Origin: Halopseudomonas salina
GTDB lineage: Bacteria > Pseudomonadota > Gammaproteobacteria > Pseudomonadales > Pseudomonadaceae
NCBI RefSeq assembly: GCF_008641105.1
Contig: NZ_VTTI01000001.1
Location: forward strand, 269,750-333,749
Reading direction: 5' to 3'
Length of the DNA stretch: 64,000 nucleotides
The notes under the pieces were generated by a model. The model was not told where the DNA came from and ran no database searches. It was given only the letters and a program-made list of their open reading frames with translations. Below are positions 46,901 to 55,087 of this stretch, one piece after another (the first letter of the stretch is position 1; each line of letters begins with the position of its first letter). Made by a program: the position numbers and the translations under genes.

Positions 46901-47375
46901 CGGCAAAATCCACAAACCCCTTTTCGGCAAGCCAGCCCAGCCCCTCACTGAAGGTGCCGGCCCAGGCCCAATGGCCGTAAAGGGGGTAGATCAGACCCGC
47001 CGCCAGGGCAGTCACTATCAGATAGGCACTGAAGCGCATGCGCTCGGCTGCAGCTCCGGAAACAATGGTTGCCGCCGTGGTACAAAACATCGCCTGGAAG
47101 AGAAAGAAGGCCGAATGCCAGGTATCGGTGAATGGCAACATGGTAAAGCCACCACCAATCCAGCCCTGCTGGCTCGCACCAAACATCAGGCCAAAGCCAA
47201 ACAGCCAGTACAGCAGGATTGCCACGCTCAGATCGGCCATGTTCTTGACCGCCACGTTGATCGCGTTCTTGCTGCGCGTCAGACCGGCCTCAAGGCACAG
47301 AAAGCCCAGCTGCATGTTGAAAACCAGCCCGGCACAGAGGACTACCCAGAGTACGTCCAGCATTTCTAGCGGCAT
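43989..47375 (-). CDS. Amt ammonium-channel domain fused to [14 protein letters not shown]
   Basis: A 1128-aa membrane protein. Residues 1-390 are an Amt channel with the conducting twin histidines His164 (GATVVHGVGG) and His318 (AVPVHLASG), the gate Phe97 region and WFGFNGGS. Two PAS domains follow at about 435-560 and 570-695. A GGDEF domain has intact RLGGDEFGLLL and an EAL domain has EVLVRLL, DDFGSGLSS, KIDGVF, AEFVE and QGYHLGRP. It should couple external or transported ammonium to c-di-GMP turnover, like Amt-kinase fusions. Fusions of this type exist in a few proteobacteria. Convergent with the kinase gene. Confidence 0.93.
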   Translation of the reverse strand: MPLEMLDVLWVVLCAGLVFNMQLGFLCLEAGLTRSKNAINVAVKNMADLSVAILLYWLFGFGLMFGASQQGWIGGGFTMLPFTDTWHSAFFLFQAMFCTTAATIVSGAAAERMRFSAYLIVTALAAGLIYPLYGHWAWAGTFSEGLGWLAEKGFVDFAGATVVHGVGGWIALAVVLVLGPREGRFDVDRNGRSLPGSNLPLAMLGALLLLFGWFGFNGGSTFSFDHSVPGIIANTVLAGVAGILGGMLLSWLRWRLVDPVYPLNGLISGMVAVTASAHVVDAGSALIIGLIGSFIMYLADRLLFRLRIDDAVGAVPVHLASGIWGTLAVALFADMQLLGTGLSRWEQLLVQGQGVIVAGLWAFGLTWIVLKLINRWLPLRVTPEEERVGLNVSEHGARTELIELLEAMATHQHDGHFAREVPVEPFTEVGQIASQYNKVIRALQSAVGTTQSIIRDIRDGIVTCSPEGVLASCNPGAERLFGLSSVDLLGQPLHRLVAEDNWPGLPKPERGGELKQEVLFSRNGHEQFVAELTVSRGAFDDRAVTCMIRDITERRRIEQQLHQEKMLAQVTLASIGDGVITTGPDSRIRYINPVAEKLTGWEHGQATGRPLEEVYRLYDEASGTALGNPVTALLRRYRQPLASVDGASVTLRRRDGSDVAIQDAVAPIRDAESRIIGAVLTFRDVTVNRRLARELSHQAAHDTLTGLANRAEFERRLAAALALPASERGEQVLCYMDLDQFKIVNDTCGHAAGDELLRQLSKIFQARIRSSDILARLGGDEFGLLLAGCPLEEALPIVDGIRSQVEEFRFSWEGKAFAIGVSIGLVQIAPGETLGRLLSAADSACYAAKDAGRNRIHIYQADDEQLLERRGEMQWVNRIRQALDEDLLRLYVQPIMQVAGHSTSPSYEVLVRLLGDDGNVIPPGAFMPAAERYALATAIDRWVIGNFLAWVGDYSRRHPDNPGNYSINLSAASLGEDSFLEFVLETLARHRVPTECICFEVTETSAIANLSRAVIFMQRLKSIGCRFALDDFGSGLSSFAYLKTLPVDFLKIDGVFVKDIESDPIARAMVSAINTIGHEMGLLTVAEFVESEGILTCLKELGVDYAQGYHLGRPQPLVEIEGVRMMPR

Positions 47376-47414
47376 CGCGGCACCTGCAAGCCAAACCAGC
47401 TATGGCACTTTGAT

Positions 47415-47474
47415 GGCGCATTGTCGTCCTGAACGCACCAATCAAGCGCATGATTGATGCGCCAGACGGCGCAT
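47415..47474. repeat. Cluster of GCGCAT repeats upstream of the Amt fusion
   Basis: GGCGCAT occurs at 47415-47421 and 47468-47474 and, inverted, at 47457-47463. With GCGCAT at 47446-47451 the latter makes a perfect dyad GCGCAT-GATTG-ATGCGC (47446-47462). All lie within 100 bases of the Amt-fusion start, so they may be operator copies. Confidence 0.5.
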
Positions 47475-47563
47475 CGGCTCGATACAGTGCAGAAGAATGC
47501 AGAATATGTACCACTTTGGCCGGGCAGCAGAACGCCACCCGGCCTGAGGGAAAGAAGAACGAA

Positions 47564-48589
47564 TCAGTCGGCGACGTGGACCAGTTGCTTGCCGAAGTTC
47601 TTACCCTTGAGCATGCCCTTGAATGCGTCAACCGCATTGTCCAGACCCTCGGCAACCGTCTCGCTGTATTTGAGCTTGCCGGAGGCAATCTGCTCAGCCA
47701 GGTGAGCCGTGACTTCCTGGTGCTGGTCCTGCCACTCGGTGACCAGGAAGAAGCGGTGCTCGGGCTTGTTCTCGCCCATGGCGCCGAACACATGGAAGGG
47801 CGTCTCGACCTTGCTGGCATCTTCGGCGTTATAAGCTGAAACGTAACCGCAGACCGGTACCCGTGAGCCCTTGTTCAGCAGCTTGGCTACCGCACGGGTG
47901 ACTTCGCCGCCAACGTTTTCGAAATACACATCGATACCGTCCGGGCAGGCGGCCTTCAGATCCGCTTCCAGGTTACCGGCCTTGTAGTCCACGCAGGCAT
48001 CAAAGCCCAGCTCTTCAACCACGTACCGGCATTTCTTCTCGCCACCGGCGACGCCGACGACGCGACAACCCATCTGTTTAGCCGTCTGGCCAACTACAGT
48101 GCCTACAGGCCCGGATGCGGCGGAGACAACAACAGTTTCGCCCGCCTTGGGCTTGCCGACATTGGTCAGGCCGCAGTAACCGGTGCGACCGGGCATGCCC
48201 GCCACGCCCAGATAGGCCTGCAGAGGCACACCCTGGTCCTTGATCTTGTAAACCATTGGCGCGTCGCCGGGAATGATTGAATACTCCTGCCAGCCCGAGT
48301 AACTGGTGACAACGTCACCCACTGCATAATTGGGGGACTTGGACTCGACAACACGGCCAACGCTTTCACCCACGATAGGTGCACCGATTTCAATCGGATC
48401 CATATAGCCCTTGCTGTCGTTCATGCGCGGGCGCATGTAAGGGTCAAGAGACAGCCACAGTGTCTTGAGCAGGACTTCACCGTCCTTCAGATCACGCACC
48501 GGCTCTTCGCGGATTACCAGATCATCATCGGCAATTTCACCTTGGGGGCGCTTGTTGAGTACTACTTTGCGATTGGTGTAGGCAGTCAT
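47564..48589 (-). CDS. NADPH-dependent MDR oxidoreductase (CurA-like)
   Basis: A 341-aa zinc-independent medium-chain reductase. The N-terminal GroES-like half contains LSLDPYMRPRMNDSKGY, typical of leukotriene/curcumin reductases. The nucleotide-binding domain has VVSAASGPVGTVVGQTAKQMGCRVVGVAGG and then FENVGGEVTRAV. The enzymes reduce alpha,beta-unsaturated ketones or act as 2-alkenal reductases. ATG 48589 is chosen for GAGG at good spacing and for the conserved start MTAYTNRKVVL. Single gene; cellular role probably detoxification. Confidence 0.9.
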   Translation of the reverse strand: MTAYTNRKVVLNKRPQGEIADDDLVIREEPVRDLKDGEVLLKTLWLSLDPYMRPRMNDSKGYMDPIEIGAPIVGESVGRVVESKSPNYAVGDVVTSYSGWQEYSIIPGDAPMVYKIKDQGVPLQAYLGVAGMPGRTGYCGLTNVGKPKAGETVVVSAASGPVGTVVGQTAKQMGCRVVGVAGGEKKCRYVVEELGFDACVDYKAGNLEADLKAACPDGIDVYFENVGGEVTRAVAKLLNKGSRVPVCGYVSAYNAEDASKVETPFHVFGAMGENKPEHRFFLVTEWQDQHQEVTAHLAEQIASGKLKYSETVAEGLDNAVDAFKGMLKGKNFGKQLVHVAD

Positions 48590-48745
48590 GAAAGGCCTCG
48601 AATTGACATAAACAGAAAAGGGCACGATAAGCCCAGACGGCACGATAATAGACCAGCATGTGCGGATGTCACGGCTGCAAGGGTACTATTCATCGGGCTG
48701 ATTTCGGACTAGTTGGCAGCCCGAAACAAAAGCCAGGCCGCGGGG

Positions 48746-49810
48746 TTATTGTTCGTCGCAGGCAACCAGCTGGTTACGACCACCGTCCTTACCGCGATAA
48801 AGCCTGCGATCAGCTGCGCGATATAACGCCAGCAAACTGTCTCCATCCACGGGCCACTGGGCAAGGCCGAAGGTGGCGGACAGTGCGATGTGATGGTTTT
48901 CGTGTACGAGGTAACTGTCAGCAATTCGTTCACGCAGGCCTTCCACCAATTGGATGGCCGCTTCGATTTCGGTGTTGCCAAGCACGATGCCGAACTCTTC
49001 GCCGCCCAACCGGCCGATGAAATCAGTTGCGCGCAGACGGCCTGCCAAACAGGAACAGATATGCCGCAGCGCCGCGTCTCCCGCATCGTGCCCCCAGCGA
49101 TCATTGACCTCCTTGAACAGGTCAACATCCAGAACAACCAGCACAAAGGGCGCCTGAGTTCGCCTGGACGCCAGAATACTGCGCTCGAGATAGGCCTGAA
49201 AATGACCGCGATTGGCCACCCCGGTCAAGGCATCGGTTTCGGCCATACTCTGCAGGGCACGCTGGGCCGCAGCACGACGGCTCTCGTATAGATGAACGAA
49301 AACCAGCACCAGAAAACCACACAGCAGCGCATTGCCCAGATCGATCCAGCCCAGCGGAGTGTCCGGCATGCCATAGCGCACCAGATAAGCCAGCGTAACC
49401 AGCAGCATCACCGGCACAGCCAGCACGAAACCCGCTCTGCGTCCGAGCAACAGATAGGACAGAATCGGCACCAGATAAACCCAGACAAAAGCGGTGATCG
49501 ACGCTCCCGGCATGATCACGATGTAAACGAGAAAGCAGAACAGCGGCACAAGGTAGACATAGACCCACAGGACCACATTGCGCGCGCGAGAAATGCGTCT
49601 GGCCGCCCAGAGCAATGCCAGCGCCGCTAACAGCTCGACCCCGGCAAGCAGATAATGGCTTTGAAAAAGCTGCAACAGAGAAAAGAGGCCGAGCGTGAAG
49701 CCGGTTGTGGAAAATGTCAGCCGCAACAGGGAGCGCTGATCCGCGTCGGCCAGACCACTGGTTTCCAACAGCTGTCCATTTGCACCAGGGGGGTCAATTA
49801 ACCCTTGCAT
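48746..49810 (-). CDS. Membrane-bound diguanylate cyclase, 354 aa
   Basis: The N-terminal 190 residues hold five or six transmembrane helices (for example LFSLLQLFQSHYLLAGVELL and the following LVPLFCFLVYIV), a 7TM- or MASE-like sensor. The cytosolic GGDEF domain starts at TDALTGVANRGHFQAYLE, with DVDLFKEVNDRWGHDAGD (metal) and the active-site GRLGGEEFGIVL (GGEEF). There is no EAL domain. AAAGGAT is 3-8 bases before ATG 49810. It synthesises c-di-GMP in response to an unknown membrane signal. Confidence 0.92.
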   Translation of the reverse strand: MQGLIDPPGANGQLLETSGLADADQRSLLRLTFSTTGFTLGLFSLLQLFQSHYLLAGVELLAALALLWAARRISRARNVVLWVYVYLVPLFCFLVYIVIMPGASITAFVWVYLVPILSYLLLGRRAGFVLAVPVMLLVTLAYLVRYGMPDTPLGWIDLGNALLCGFLVLVFVHLYESRRAAAQRALQSMAETDALTGVANRGHFQAYLERSILASRRTQAPFVLVVLDVDLFKEVNDRWGHDAGDAALRHICSCLAGRLRATDFIGRLGGEEFGIVLGNTEIEAAIQLVEGLRERIADSYLVHENHHIALSATFGLAQWPVDGDSLLALYRAADRRLYRGKDGGRNQLVACDEQ

Positions 49811-49882
49811 AGATCCTTTCCACTTTTCCAGGCTTTCTGTTTCACCTGAGTGTAGCAGCGCGCATCGGGCTTCATAGACGAA

Positions 49883-50425
49883 TCAGACAGCGTCGAAAGC
49901 AGCTATGTGCTCATCCTTGAGGCGGACATAATTCCCCGCCGTGTAGGTAAAGAAGCTCAATTCCTTTTCAGTAAGAGGTCGAATCTGCTTTGCCGGGCTA
50001 CCCATGTACAGATACCCGGATTCCAGGGTGCGCTGGGCAGGCACCAGACTCCCTGCGCCAAGAATGACCTCGTCTTGAATTACGGCACCATCCATGACGA
50101 TACTGCCCATCCCGATCAATACCCGGCTACCGACGCTGCAACCGTGCAGCAATACCTTGTGGCCTACCGTCACGTCATCACCAATCTGCAGCGGGTAGCC
50201 GTCGGGGTTGAAGGGGCCTGCGTGGGTGATGTGCAGCACGCTGCCATCCTGGATGCTGGTTCGCGCGCCAATACGTATACGATGCATGTCGCCGCGGATG
50301 ACGGTCTGCGGCCAAACGGAACAGTTGTCACCCAGTTCAACATCGCCGATGACCACCGCAGTCGGGTCGATGAATACCGCCTGGCCGAAAACCGGCTGCT
50401 TGCCGCGGAAAGGGCGTATCTTCAT
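49883..50425 (-). CDS. Gamma-type carbonic anhydrase family protein
   Basis: A 180-aa left-handed beta-helix of hexapeptide repeats (AVVIGDVELGDNCSVWPQTVIRGD; VLHITHAGPFNPDGYPLQIGDDVTVGHKVLLHGC). The three histidines of the gamma-class metal site are present in HITHAG, VGHKVLLHG. The family (PaaY/YrdA/CaiE) includes carbonic anhydrases and related acyl transfer or hydrolase enzymes. ATG 50425 is chosen for GGAG and the conserved KIRPFRG start. Divergent from prlC, from which it is separated by 127 bases. Confidence 0.87.
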   Translation of the reverse strand: MKIRPFRGKQPVFGQAVFIDPTAVVIGDVELGDNCSVWPQTVIRGDMHRIRIGARTSIQDGSVLHITHAGPFNPDGYPLQIGDDVTVGHKVLLHGCSVGSRVLIGMGSIVMDGAVIQDEVILGAGSLVPAQRTLESGYLYMGSPAKQIRPLTEKELSFFTYTAGNYVRLKDEHIAAFDAV

Positions 50426-50552
50426 GGTTTGATCTCCATTGGGGAAAGCTCTTGATACTATTAATAAAAATGACTGGCCGTGCGTAAGCACGGGATGTCT
50501 CATATCATGATAGCCATTGACTCAAGACGCACCCAACAGGATACCCAACATC

Positions 50553-52610
50553 ATGTCCAATCCTCTGCTGCAATCCTACGACCTGCCGCCCTTCAGCAGC
50601 ATCCGTGCCGAGCACGTGAAGCCTGCCATCGAGCAGGTACTGGCCGACAGCCGGGCCCAGCTCGCCAGTCTTCTGGACAACCCACCGGAGAAATGGACCT
50701 GGGCAAACCTGATCGAACCTCTCGATGAGATGGGCGAGAAAATGTCTCGCGCCTGGTCCCCGGTCAGCCACCTGAATGCGGTGATGAACACGCCGGAACT
50801 ACGTGACGCCTATAACAGTTGCCTGCCACTGCTGAGCGAGTTCAGCACCGAACTGGGACAGAACCAGAAGCTCTTCGAAGCTTACCGGCAATTGGCTGAC
50901 AGCGCAGACTTTGCCGCGCTGGACCAGGCGCAACAGACCATCATCGAGCACGCCCTGCGCGACTTCAGGTTGTCCGGCATCGCGTTACCAGCGGCCCAAC
51001 AAAAGCGCTATGGCGAGCTGCAGTTACGCCTGTCCGACCTGCAAAGCCGTTTTTCCAATCAGGTGATGGATGCCACCCAGGCCTGGAGCCGGCATATTAC
51101 CGATGCCAGTATACTCGGCGGCCTGCCCGAGTCGGCTATGGCTCAGGCACGTCAGACAGCACAGAGCAAAGAGCTGGAGGGCTGGCTTATCAACCTGGAG
51201 TTCCCCAGCTACTACGCGGTAATGACCTATGCCCACGACCGCGCCCTGCGCGAAGAGGTATATACCGCTTACAGCACACGTGCCTCCGACCAGGGACCCC
51301 ATGCCGGCGAAAACGATAACGGCCCGCTGATCGACGAGATTCTTGCCCTGCGCCAGGAACTGGCCGAGCTCCTTGGCTACGCCAATTACGCAGAGTTGTC
51401 CCTGGCGACCAAGATGGCCGAGAACACCGATCAGGTTGTTGGCTTTTTGCGCGATCTGGGCCACCGCAGCAAGCCCTTTGCCGAGCAGGACTTGCAGGCA
51501 TTGCGCGATTTCGCCGCTGAAAACGGCTGTCCTGACTTGCAGAGTTGGGATGTCGGCTATTACAGCGAGCAGTTGCGTCAGCATCGCTACGCAATTTCCC
51601 AGGAAGAGCTCAAGCCCTACTTCCCGATCGACCAGGTGCTGCAGGGCATGTTCGGTGTAGTAGCAAAACTGTATGGCATCGAGCTGCGCGAAACACAGGA
51701 TTTTGATCGCTGGCACCCCGATGCACGGCTATTTGAAGTGATCGAGCAAGGCGAGGTAACCGGCCGGTTCTTCCTCGACCTGTATGCGCGCAGTCATAAG
51801 CGCGGCGGGGCCTGGATGGACGGTTGTCGCGACCGCCGCCGCCTGCCCGGCGGCGCACTGCAGCGTCCGATCGCCTATCTGGTATGCAATTTTACTCCGC
51901 CAGTCGGTACTGCCGCCGTGGGCGGAAAGCCGGCGCTACTGACCCACGATGAGGTCACCACGCTGTTCCACGAGTTCGGTCATGGTCTGCATCATCTGCT
52001 GACGCAGGTCGACTACCCAGCCGCATCGGGTATCAATGGCGTGGCCTGGGACGCCGTCGAGCTGCCAAGCCAGTTCATGGAAAACTGGTGCTGGGAGCCG
52101 GAAGGTCTGGCATTGATTTCCGGACACTACGAAACAGGTTCCCCGTTGCCACAGGATCTGCTCGACAAGATGCTTGCCGCACGCAACTTTCAATCCGGCC
52201 TGGGTATGCTGCGCCAGATCGAGTTCTCGCTATTCGACTTCCTTTTACATCGTCGTGACGATCCGGAGCTGGGCGTGCAACAGGTGCTCGACAAGGTGCG
52301 TGACGAAGTTGCCGTATTCCGCCCACCAGCATTCAACCGGTTCCAGAACGGCTTTAGCCACGTCTTCGCCGGTGGCTACGCCGCGGGCTATTACAGCTAC
52401 AAGTGGGCGGAGGTGCTTTCGGCCGATGCGTTTTCGCGCTTCGAAGAGGAGGGCGTACTCAATACCGATACCGGCCGGGCTTTCCGCGACAATATTCTCG
52501 CCCGCGGTGGCAGCCGCGAACCGATGGAGCTGTTCGTCGCGTTTCGCGGTCGCGAACCGACAATCGATGCGCTGCTGCGCCACAGCGGTCTGACCGGGAA
52601 GGCAGCATGA
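50553..52610 (+). CDS. prlC: Oligopeptidase A
   Basis: A 685-aa M3 metallopeptidase. The HEXXH zinc motif is LFHEFGHGLHHLL, followed by the third ligand in WDAVELPSQFMENW. The N-terminal LLQSYDLPPFSSIRAEHVKPAIEQ matches PrlC. It degrades oligopeptides and cleaved signal peptides in the cytoplasm. ATG 50553 is preferred to the upstream TTG at 50517. Its stop overlaps the start of yheV (ATGA), a common gammaproteobacterial pairing. Confidence 0.94.
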   Translation: MSNPLLQSYDLPPFSSIRAEHVKPAIEQVLADSRAQLASLLDNPPEKWTWANLIEPLDEMGEKMSRAWSPVSHLNAVMNTPELRDAYNSCLPLLSEFSTELGQNQKLFEAYRQLADSADFAALDQAQQTIIEHALRDFRLSGIALPAAQQKRYGELQLRLSDLQSRFSNQVMDATQAWSRHITDASILGGLPESAMAQARQTAQSKELEGWLINLEFPSYYAVMTYAHDRALREEVYTAYSTRASDQGPHAGENDNGPLIDEILALRQELAELLGYANYAELSLATKMAENTDQVVGFLRDLGHRSKPFAEQDLQALRDFAAENGCPDLQSWDVGYYSEQLRQHRYAISQEELKPYFPIDQVLQGMFGVVAKLYGIELRETQDFDRWHPDARLFEVIEQGEVTGRFFLDLYARSHKRGGAWMDGCRDRRRLPGGALQRPIAYLVCNFTPPVGTAAVGGKPALLTHDEVTTLFHEFGHGLHHLLTQVDYPAASGINGVAWDAVELPSQFMENWCWEPEGLALISGHYETGSPLPQDLLDKMLAARNFQSGLGMLRQIEFSLFDFLLHRRDDPELGVQQVLDKVRDEVAVFRPPAFNRFQNGFSHVFAGGYAAGYYSYKWAEVLSADAFSRFEEEGVLNTDTGRAFRDNILARGGSREPMELFVAFRGREPTIDALLRHSGLTGKAA

Positions 52611-52870
52611 ACGAGCAGCCGGTAATCAAGCGTTTTATCGCGGGCGCGGTATGTCCCGCCTGCACCGAGATGGATACCATCCGGACCTTCGATGAGGACG
52701 GCAGGCCGGCGCGTGAATGTGTCAGTTGTGGCTATGCCGATACCCTGGACGAGCGCGGCAATGCAGTGCCGCGCGAGGTACCCACCCGGGTCAACAAAGC
52801 CAAACCCACGCCGGAGAAAAAGGTGCAAACGGTACAGTTTTTCCCCAATCCGAAGCTGAAAAAGAAATAG
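52607..52870 (+). CDS. YheV-family zinc-ribbon protein
   Basis: An 87-aa protein with a zinc ribbon formed by VCPACTEMDTI and ECVSCGYADTL, then a basic tail ending KLKKK. This is the YheV/DUF2387 family. It is translationally coupled to prlC (ATGA). Function unknown; the basic tail suggests nucleic acid or ribosome contact. Confidence 0.87.
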   Translation: MNEQPVIKRFIAGAVCPACTEMDTIRTFDEDGRPARECVSCGYADTLDERGNAVPREVPTRVNKAKPTPEKKVQTVQFFPNPKLKKK

Positions 52871-52888
52871 CCCTGCCTGTTCACCTGT

Positions 52889-53536
52889 TCAGGGCATGTC
52901 GCGCAGACGGATCTCCACACCCAACTGCGCTGACATGCAGGGCCACTCCTGCCAGAGAGACCGTTTTCCCTCGACATTCATGCGCTGCTTGTATTCGCTG
53001 AAATCCGATCCGTGGAAAACGCTATCCGGGGCCAGGCCATCAACAGCTACCTGAACCATTGCATCCAGTTCGTTGGCGAACTCCTCTTCGAGCAGATGAT
53101 GCACGATCAGGTTTGCGCGGGTGGTATCCAGAGGCACCAACTGGCCACCGCCGTGGGCCAGATAACGATCGTTGACCTCCTCCAGCAACCGGTGCGCCAG
53201 ATAGGCTTCGTCCAGCAATGCCAGCAGGCCACGATGATCGGCAGGCAGATCCGGCGGCTGCAGAAAAAAAGTCTCGGCCACCTTCATTACCGGAAGCAAC
53301 TGGGCGCCAATCCGCGCCTGGGTCGCAACCCCCATTGCAGCCTCCAGCACATCCGGAACCTGTCCTATATACCCACTTACAAAGCCCATGAAAGCATCTA
53401 CATCATGCTCATCAACCGCTGCGATCGCTGGATGCAGCGTCGGTAATCGCTCCTGTAACCAGCCTCGCAGATAAGATTGAGTTGTCTCGTGCTGTTCTGC
53501 CAGGCTGATGCGCTCACGCAATGCGAGTATGTTCAT
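52889..53536 (-). CDS. Conserved hypothetical protein next to cox operon, 215 aa
   Basis: A mostly alpha-helical, soluble protein without signal peptide or recognisable motif. Segments include ISLAEQHETTQSYLRGWL, LGLAPDSVFHGSDFSEYKQ-like regions and EAYLAHRLLEEVNDRYLA. I recall a similar uncharacterised gene just upstream of coxB in P. aeruginosa, transcribed in the opposite direction to the cox operon, as here. That conserved position suggests a link to the oxidase, but nothing in the sequence defines it. Confidence 0.65.
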   Translation of the reverse strand: MNILALRERISLAEQHETTQSYLRGWLQERLPTLHPAIAAVDEHDVDAFMGFVSGYIGQVPDVLEAAMGVATQARIGAQLLPVMKVAETFFLQPPDLPADHRGLLALLDEAYLAHRLLEEVNDRYLAHGGGQLVPLDTTRANLIVHHLLEEEFANELDAMVQVAVDGLAPDSVFHGSDFSEYKQRMNVEGKRSLWQEWPCMSAQLGVEIRLRDMP

Positions 53537-53953
53537 CTGGGGCTCCGTTTATGCCGGCCGGATGCAGGCTGGCAAGGAAGGGTGAGGGGGTAGCTGGACA
53601 AACTAGCAGAGCATATTGATATCGTCAAAGTGACTCGCAAACGAGCCAATAGAATAGTTTGCAGAGTGTCTGGCAGTGCGTTGGCAGCGCATTTCCACAG
53701 AATGGGTAGTAACACAAATTCACTTCCGGATAATTGACAAAGAACAAAAAAAGAGGCCTTCGGGGGATTGCCATGAGACCTGTCAGGTCTATACTCAAGC
53801 GGTCTGGCAGTTTTTGGGGGGCCAGTCGTTATATCCACCTTCGCCCAGCGAGGGGCCGGAAATAGCGGCATTCGTGTTTATCAAGTCCTGATGACGGCAT
53901 AAATACCCTTCCCTCCGCTCCAGAACAGATAACAAAAAAAAGGGGAACCGGGA
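53537..53953 (+). other. 417-base regulatory region upstream of the cox operon
   Basis: No convincing gene. It carries one good promoter with an operator-like palindrome (listed separately) and, close to coxB, an A-rich tract followed by AGGGGAACC as ribosome site. Other parts show no repeat or hairpin I can interpret. Confidence 0.55.
53768..53795 (+). promoter_or_regulatory. Sigma-70-like promoter of the cox operon with spacer palindrome
   Basis: TTGCCA and TATACT are separated by 16 bases. The spacer contains the perfect 13-bp palindrome GACCTG-T-CAGGTC (53777-53789), a likely binding site for an unidentified regulator blocking or bending the promoter. The start codon of coxB lies about 150 bases downstream. 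Confidence 0.6.
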
Positions 53954-55078
53954 ATGTTGCGACATGCAAGCGCCTGGCTGGGTGGTCTGCTATTGCTGAC
54001 ACTCAGTGGCACCGTAAGCGCCGGGTGGGCATTTAATATGTCCGAAGGTGTGACCGACATCAGTCGGTCGGTATTCGATCTTCACATGCTGATCTTCTGG
54101 ATCTGCGTCGTCATCGGCGTGATTGTTTTCAGTGTGATGTTCTGGTCGATGTTCATGCACCGCAAGTCCCGGGGCGCAGTACCCGCGACTTTTCATGAAA
54201 ACATCTCGGTCGAGGTACTCTGGACCGTCATTCCACTACTGATCCTGATCGGCATGGCAGTGCCAGCCACCAAAACCCTGATTGAAATCTATGATGCGGA
54301 AGAATCCGACGTCGACATCATGATCACCGGATATCAGTGGCGCTGGCAGTACAAGTACCTTGGCGAGGACGTAAGCTTTCTCAGCAACCTCACCACCCCC
54401 CGCGACCAGATCAACAACCAGACCGACAAGGGCGAAAACTATCTACTCGAAGTAGATGAGCCCATGGTTGTGCCGGTTGGCAAGAAGATCCGCTTTCTGA
54501 TCACCTCCGCAGACGTAATCCACTCCTGGTGGGTACCTGCGCTGGCGGTCAAGAAAGACGCCATACCCGGCTTCGTCAACGAGGCCTGGACGCGCATCGA
54601 GGAGCCCGGCATCTATCGCGGTCAATGTACCGAACTTTGTGGTCGCGACCATGGGTTCATGCCCGTCGTCGTCGACGCCAGAACCCAGGAAGATTACGAC
54701 GCCTGGCTGGCAGACAAGAAGGCCGTAGCCGCGGCAGAAGCCGAACTGCGCGACAAGGAATGGTCACTGGCCGAGTTGATGGAGCGCGGCGAGCGTGTTT
54801 ACAACACCAATTGCGCAGCCTGTCACCAAGCTGACGGCAGCGGTCTGCCACCGGCCTTCCCTGCACTCAAGGGTAGCGACATGGCTCTGAACGACATACC
54901 TGGCCACATCAATATTGTCGTCAACGGCAAGCCCGGTACATCAATGGCCTCATTTGATGGCCAGCTGTCTGAAGTGGATATTGCAGCGGTGGTCACCTAC
55001 GAACGCAACGCGTGGGGTAACGACACCGGCGACATCGTCAGTCCGCTGGATATTCTCAACTTCAAAAACGGCCAATAG
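53954..55078 (+). CDS. coxB: Cytochrome c oxidase subunit II with fused cytochrome c domain
   Basis: A 374-aa periplasmic/membrane subunit. A signal peptide and two transmembrane helices precede the CuA domain, whose ligands are in ADVIHSWWVP, QCTELCGRDHGFM (two Cys, His, Met). After about residue 280 comes a haem c domain with CAACH in YNTNCAACHQADGSG and an axial Met. This domain order is the caa3/aa3-type subunit II fusion and accepts electrons from cytochrome c. First gene of an eight-gene assembly operon. TTG or other starts not needed: ATG 53954 follows AGGGGAA. Confidence 0.95.
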   Translation: MLRHASAWLGGLLLLTLSGTVSAGWAFNMSEGVTDISRSVFDLHMLIFWICVVIGVIVFSVMFWSMFMHRKSRGAVPATFHENISVEVLWTVIPLLILIGMAVPATKTLIEIYDAEESDVDIMITGYQWRWQYKYLGEDVSFLSNLTTPRDQINNQTDKGENYLLEVDEPMVVPVGKKIRFLITSADVIHSWWVPALAVKKDAIPGFVNEAWTRIEEPGIYRGQCTELCGRDHGFMPVVVDARTQEDYDAWLADKKAVAAAEAELRDKEWSLAELMERGERVYNTNCAACHQADGSGLPPAFPALKGSDMALNDIPGHINIVVNGKPGTSMASFDGQLSEVDIAAVVTYERNAWGNDTGDIVSPLDILNFKNGQ

Positions 55079-55087
55079 GAGACCATC

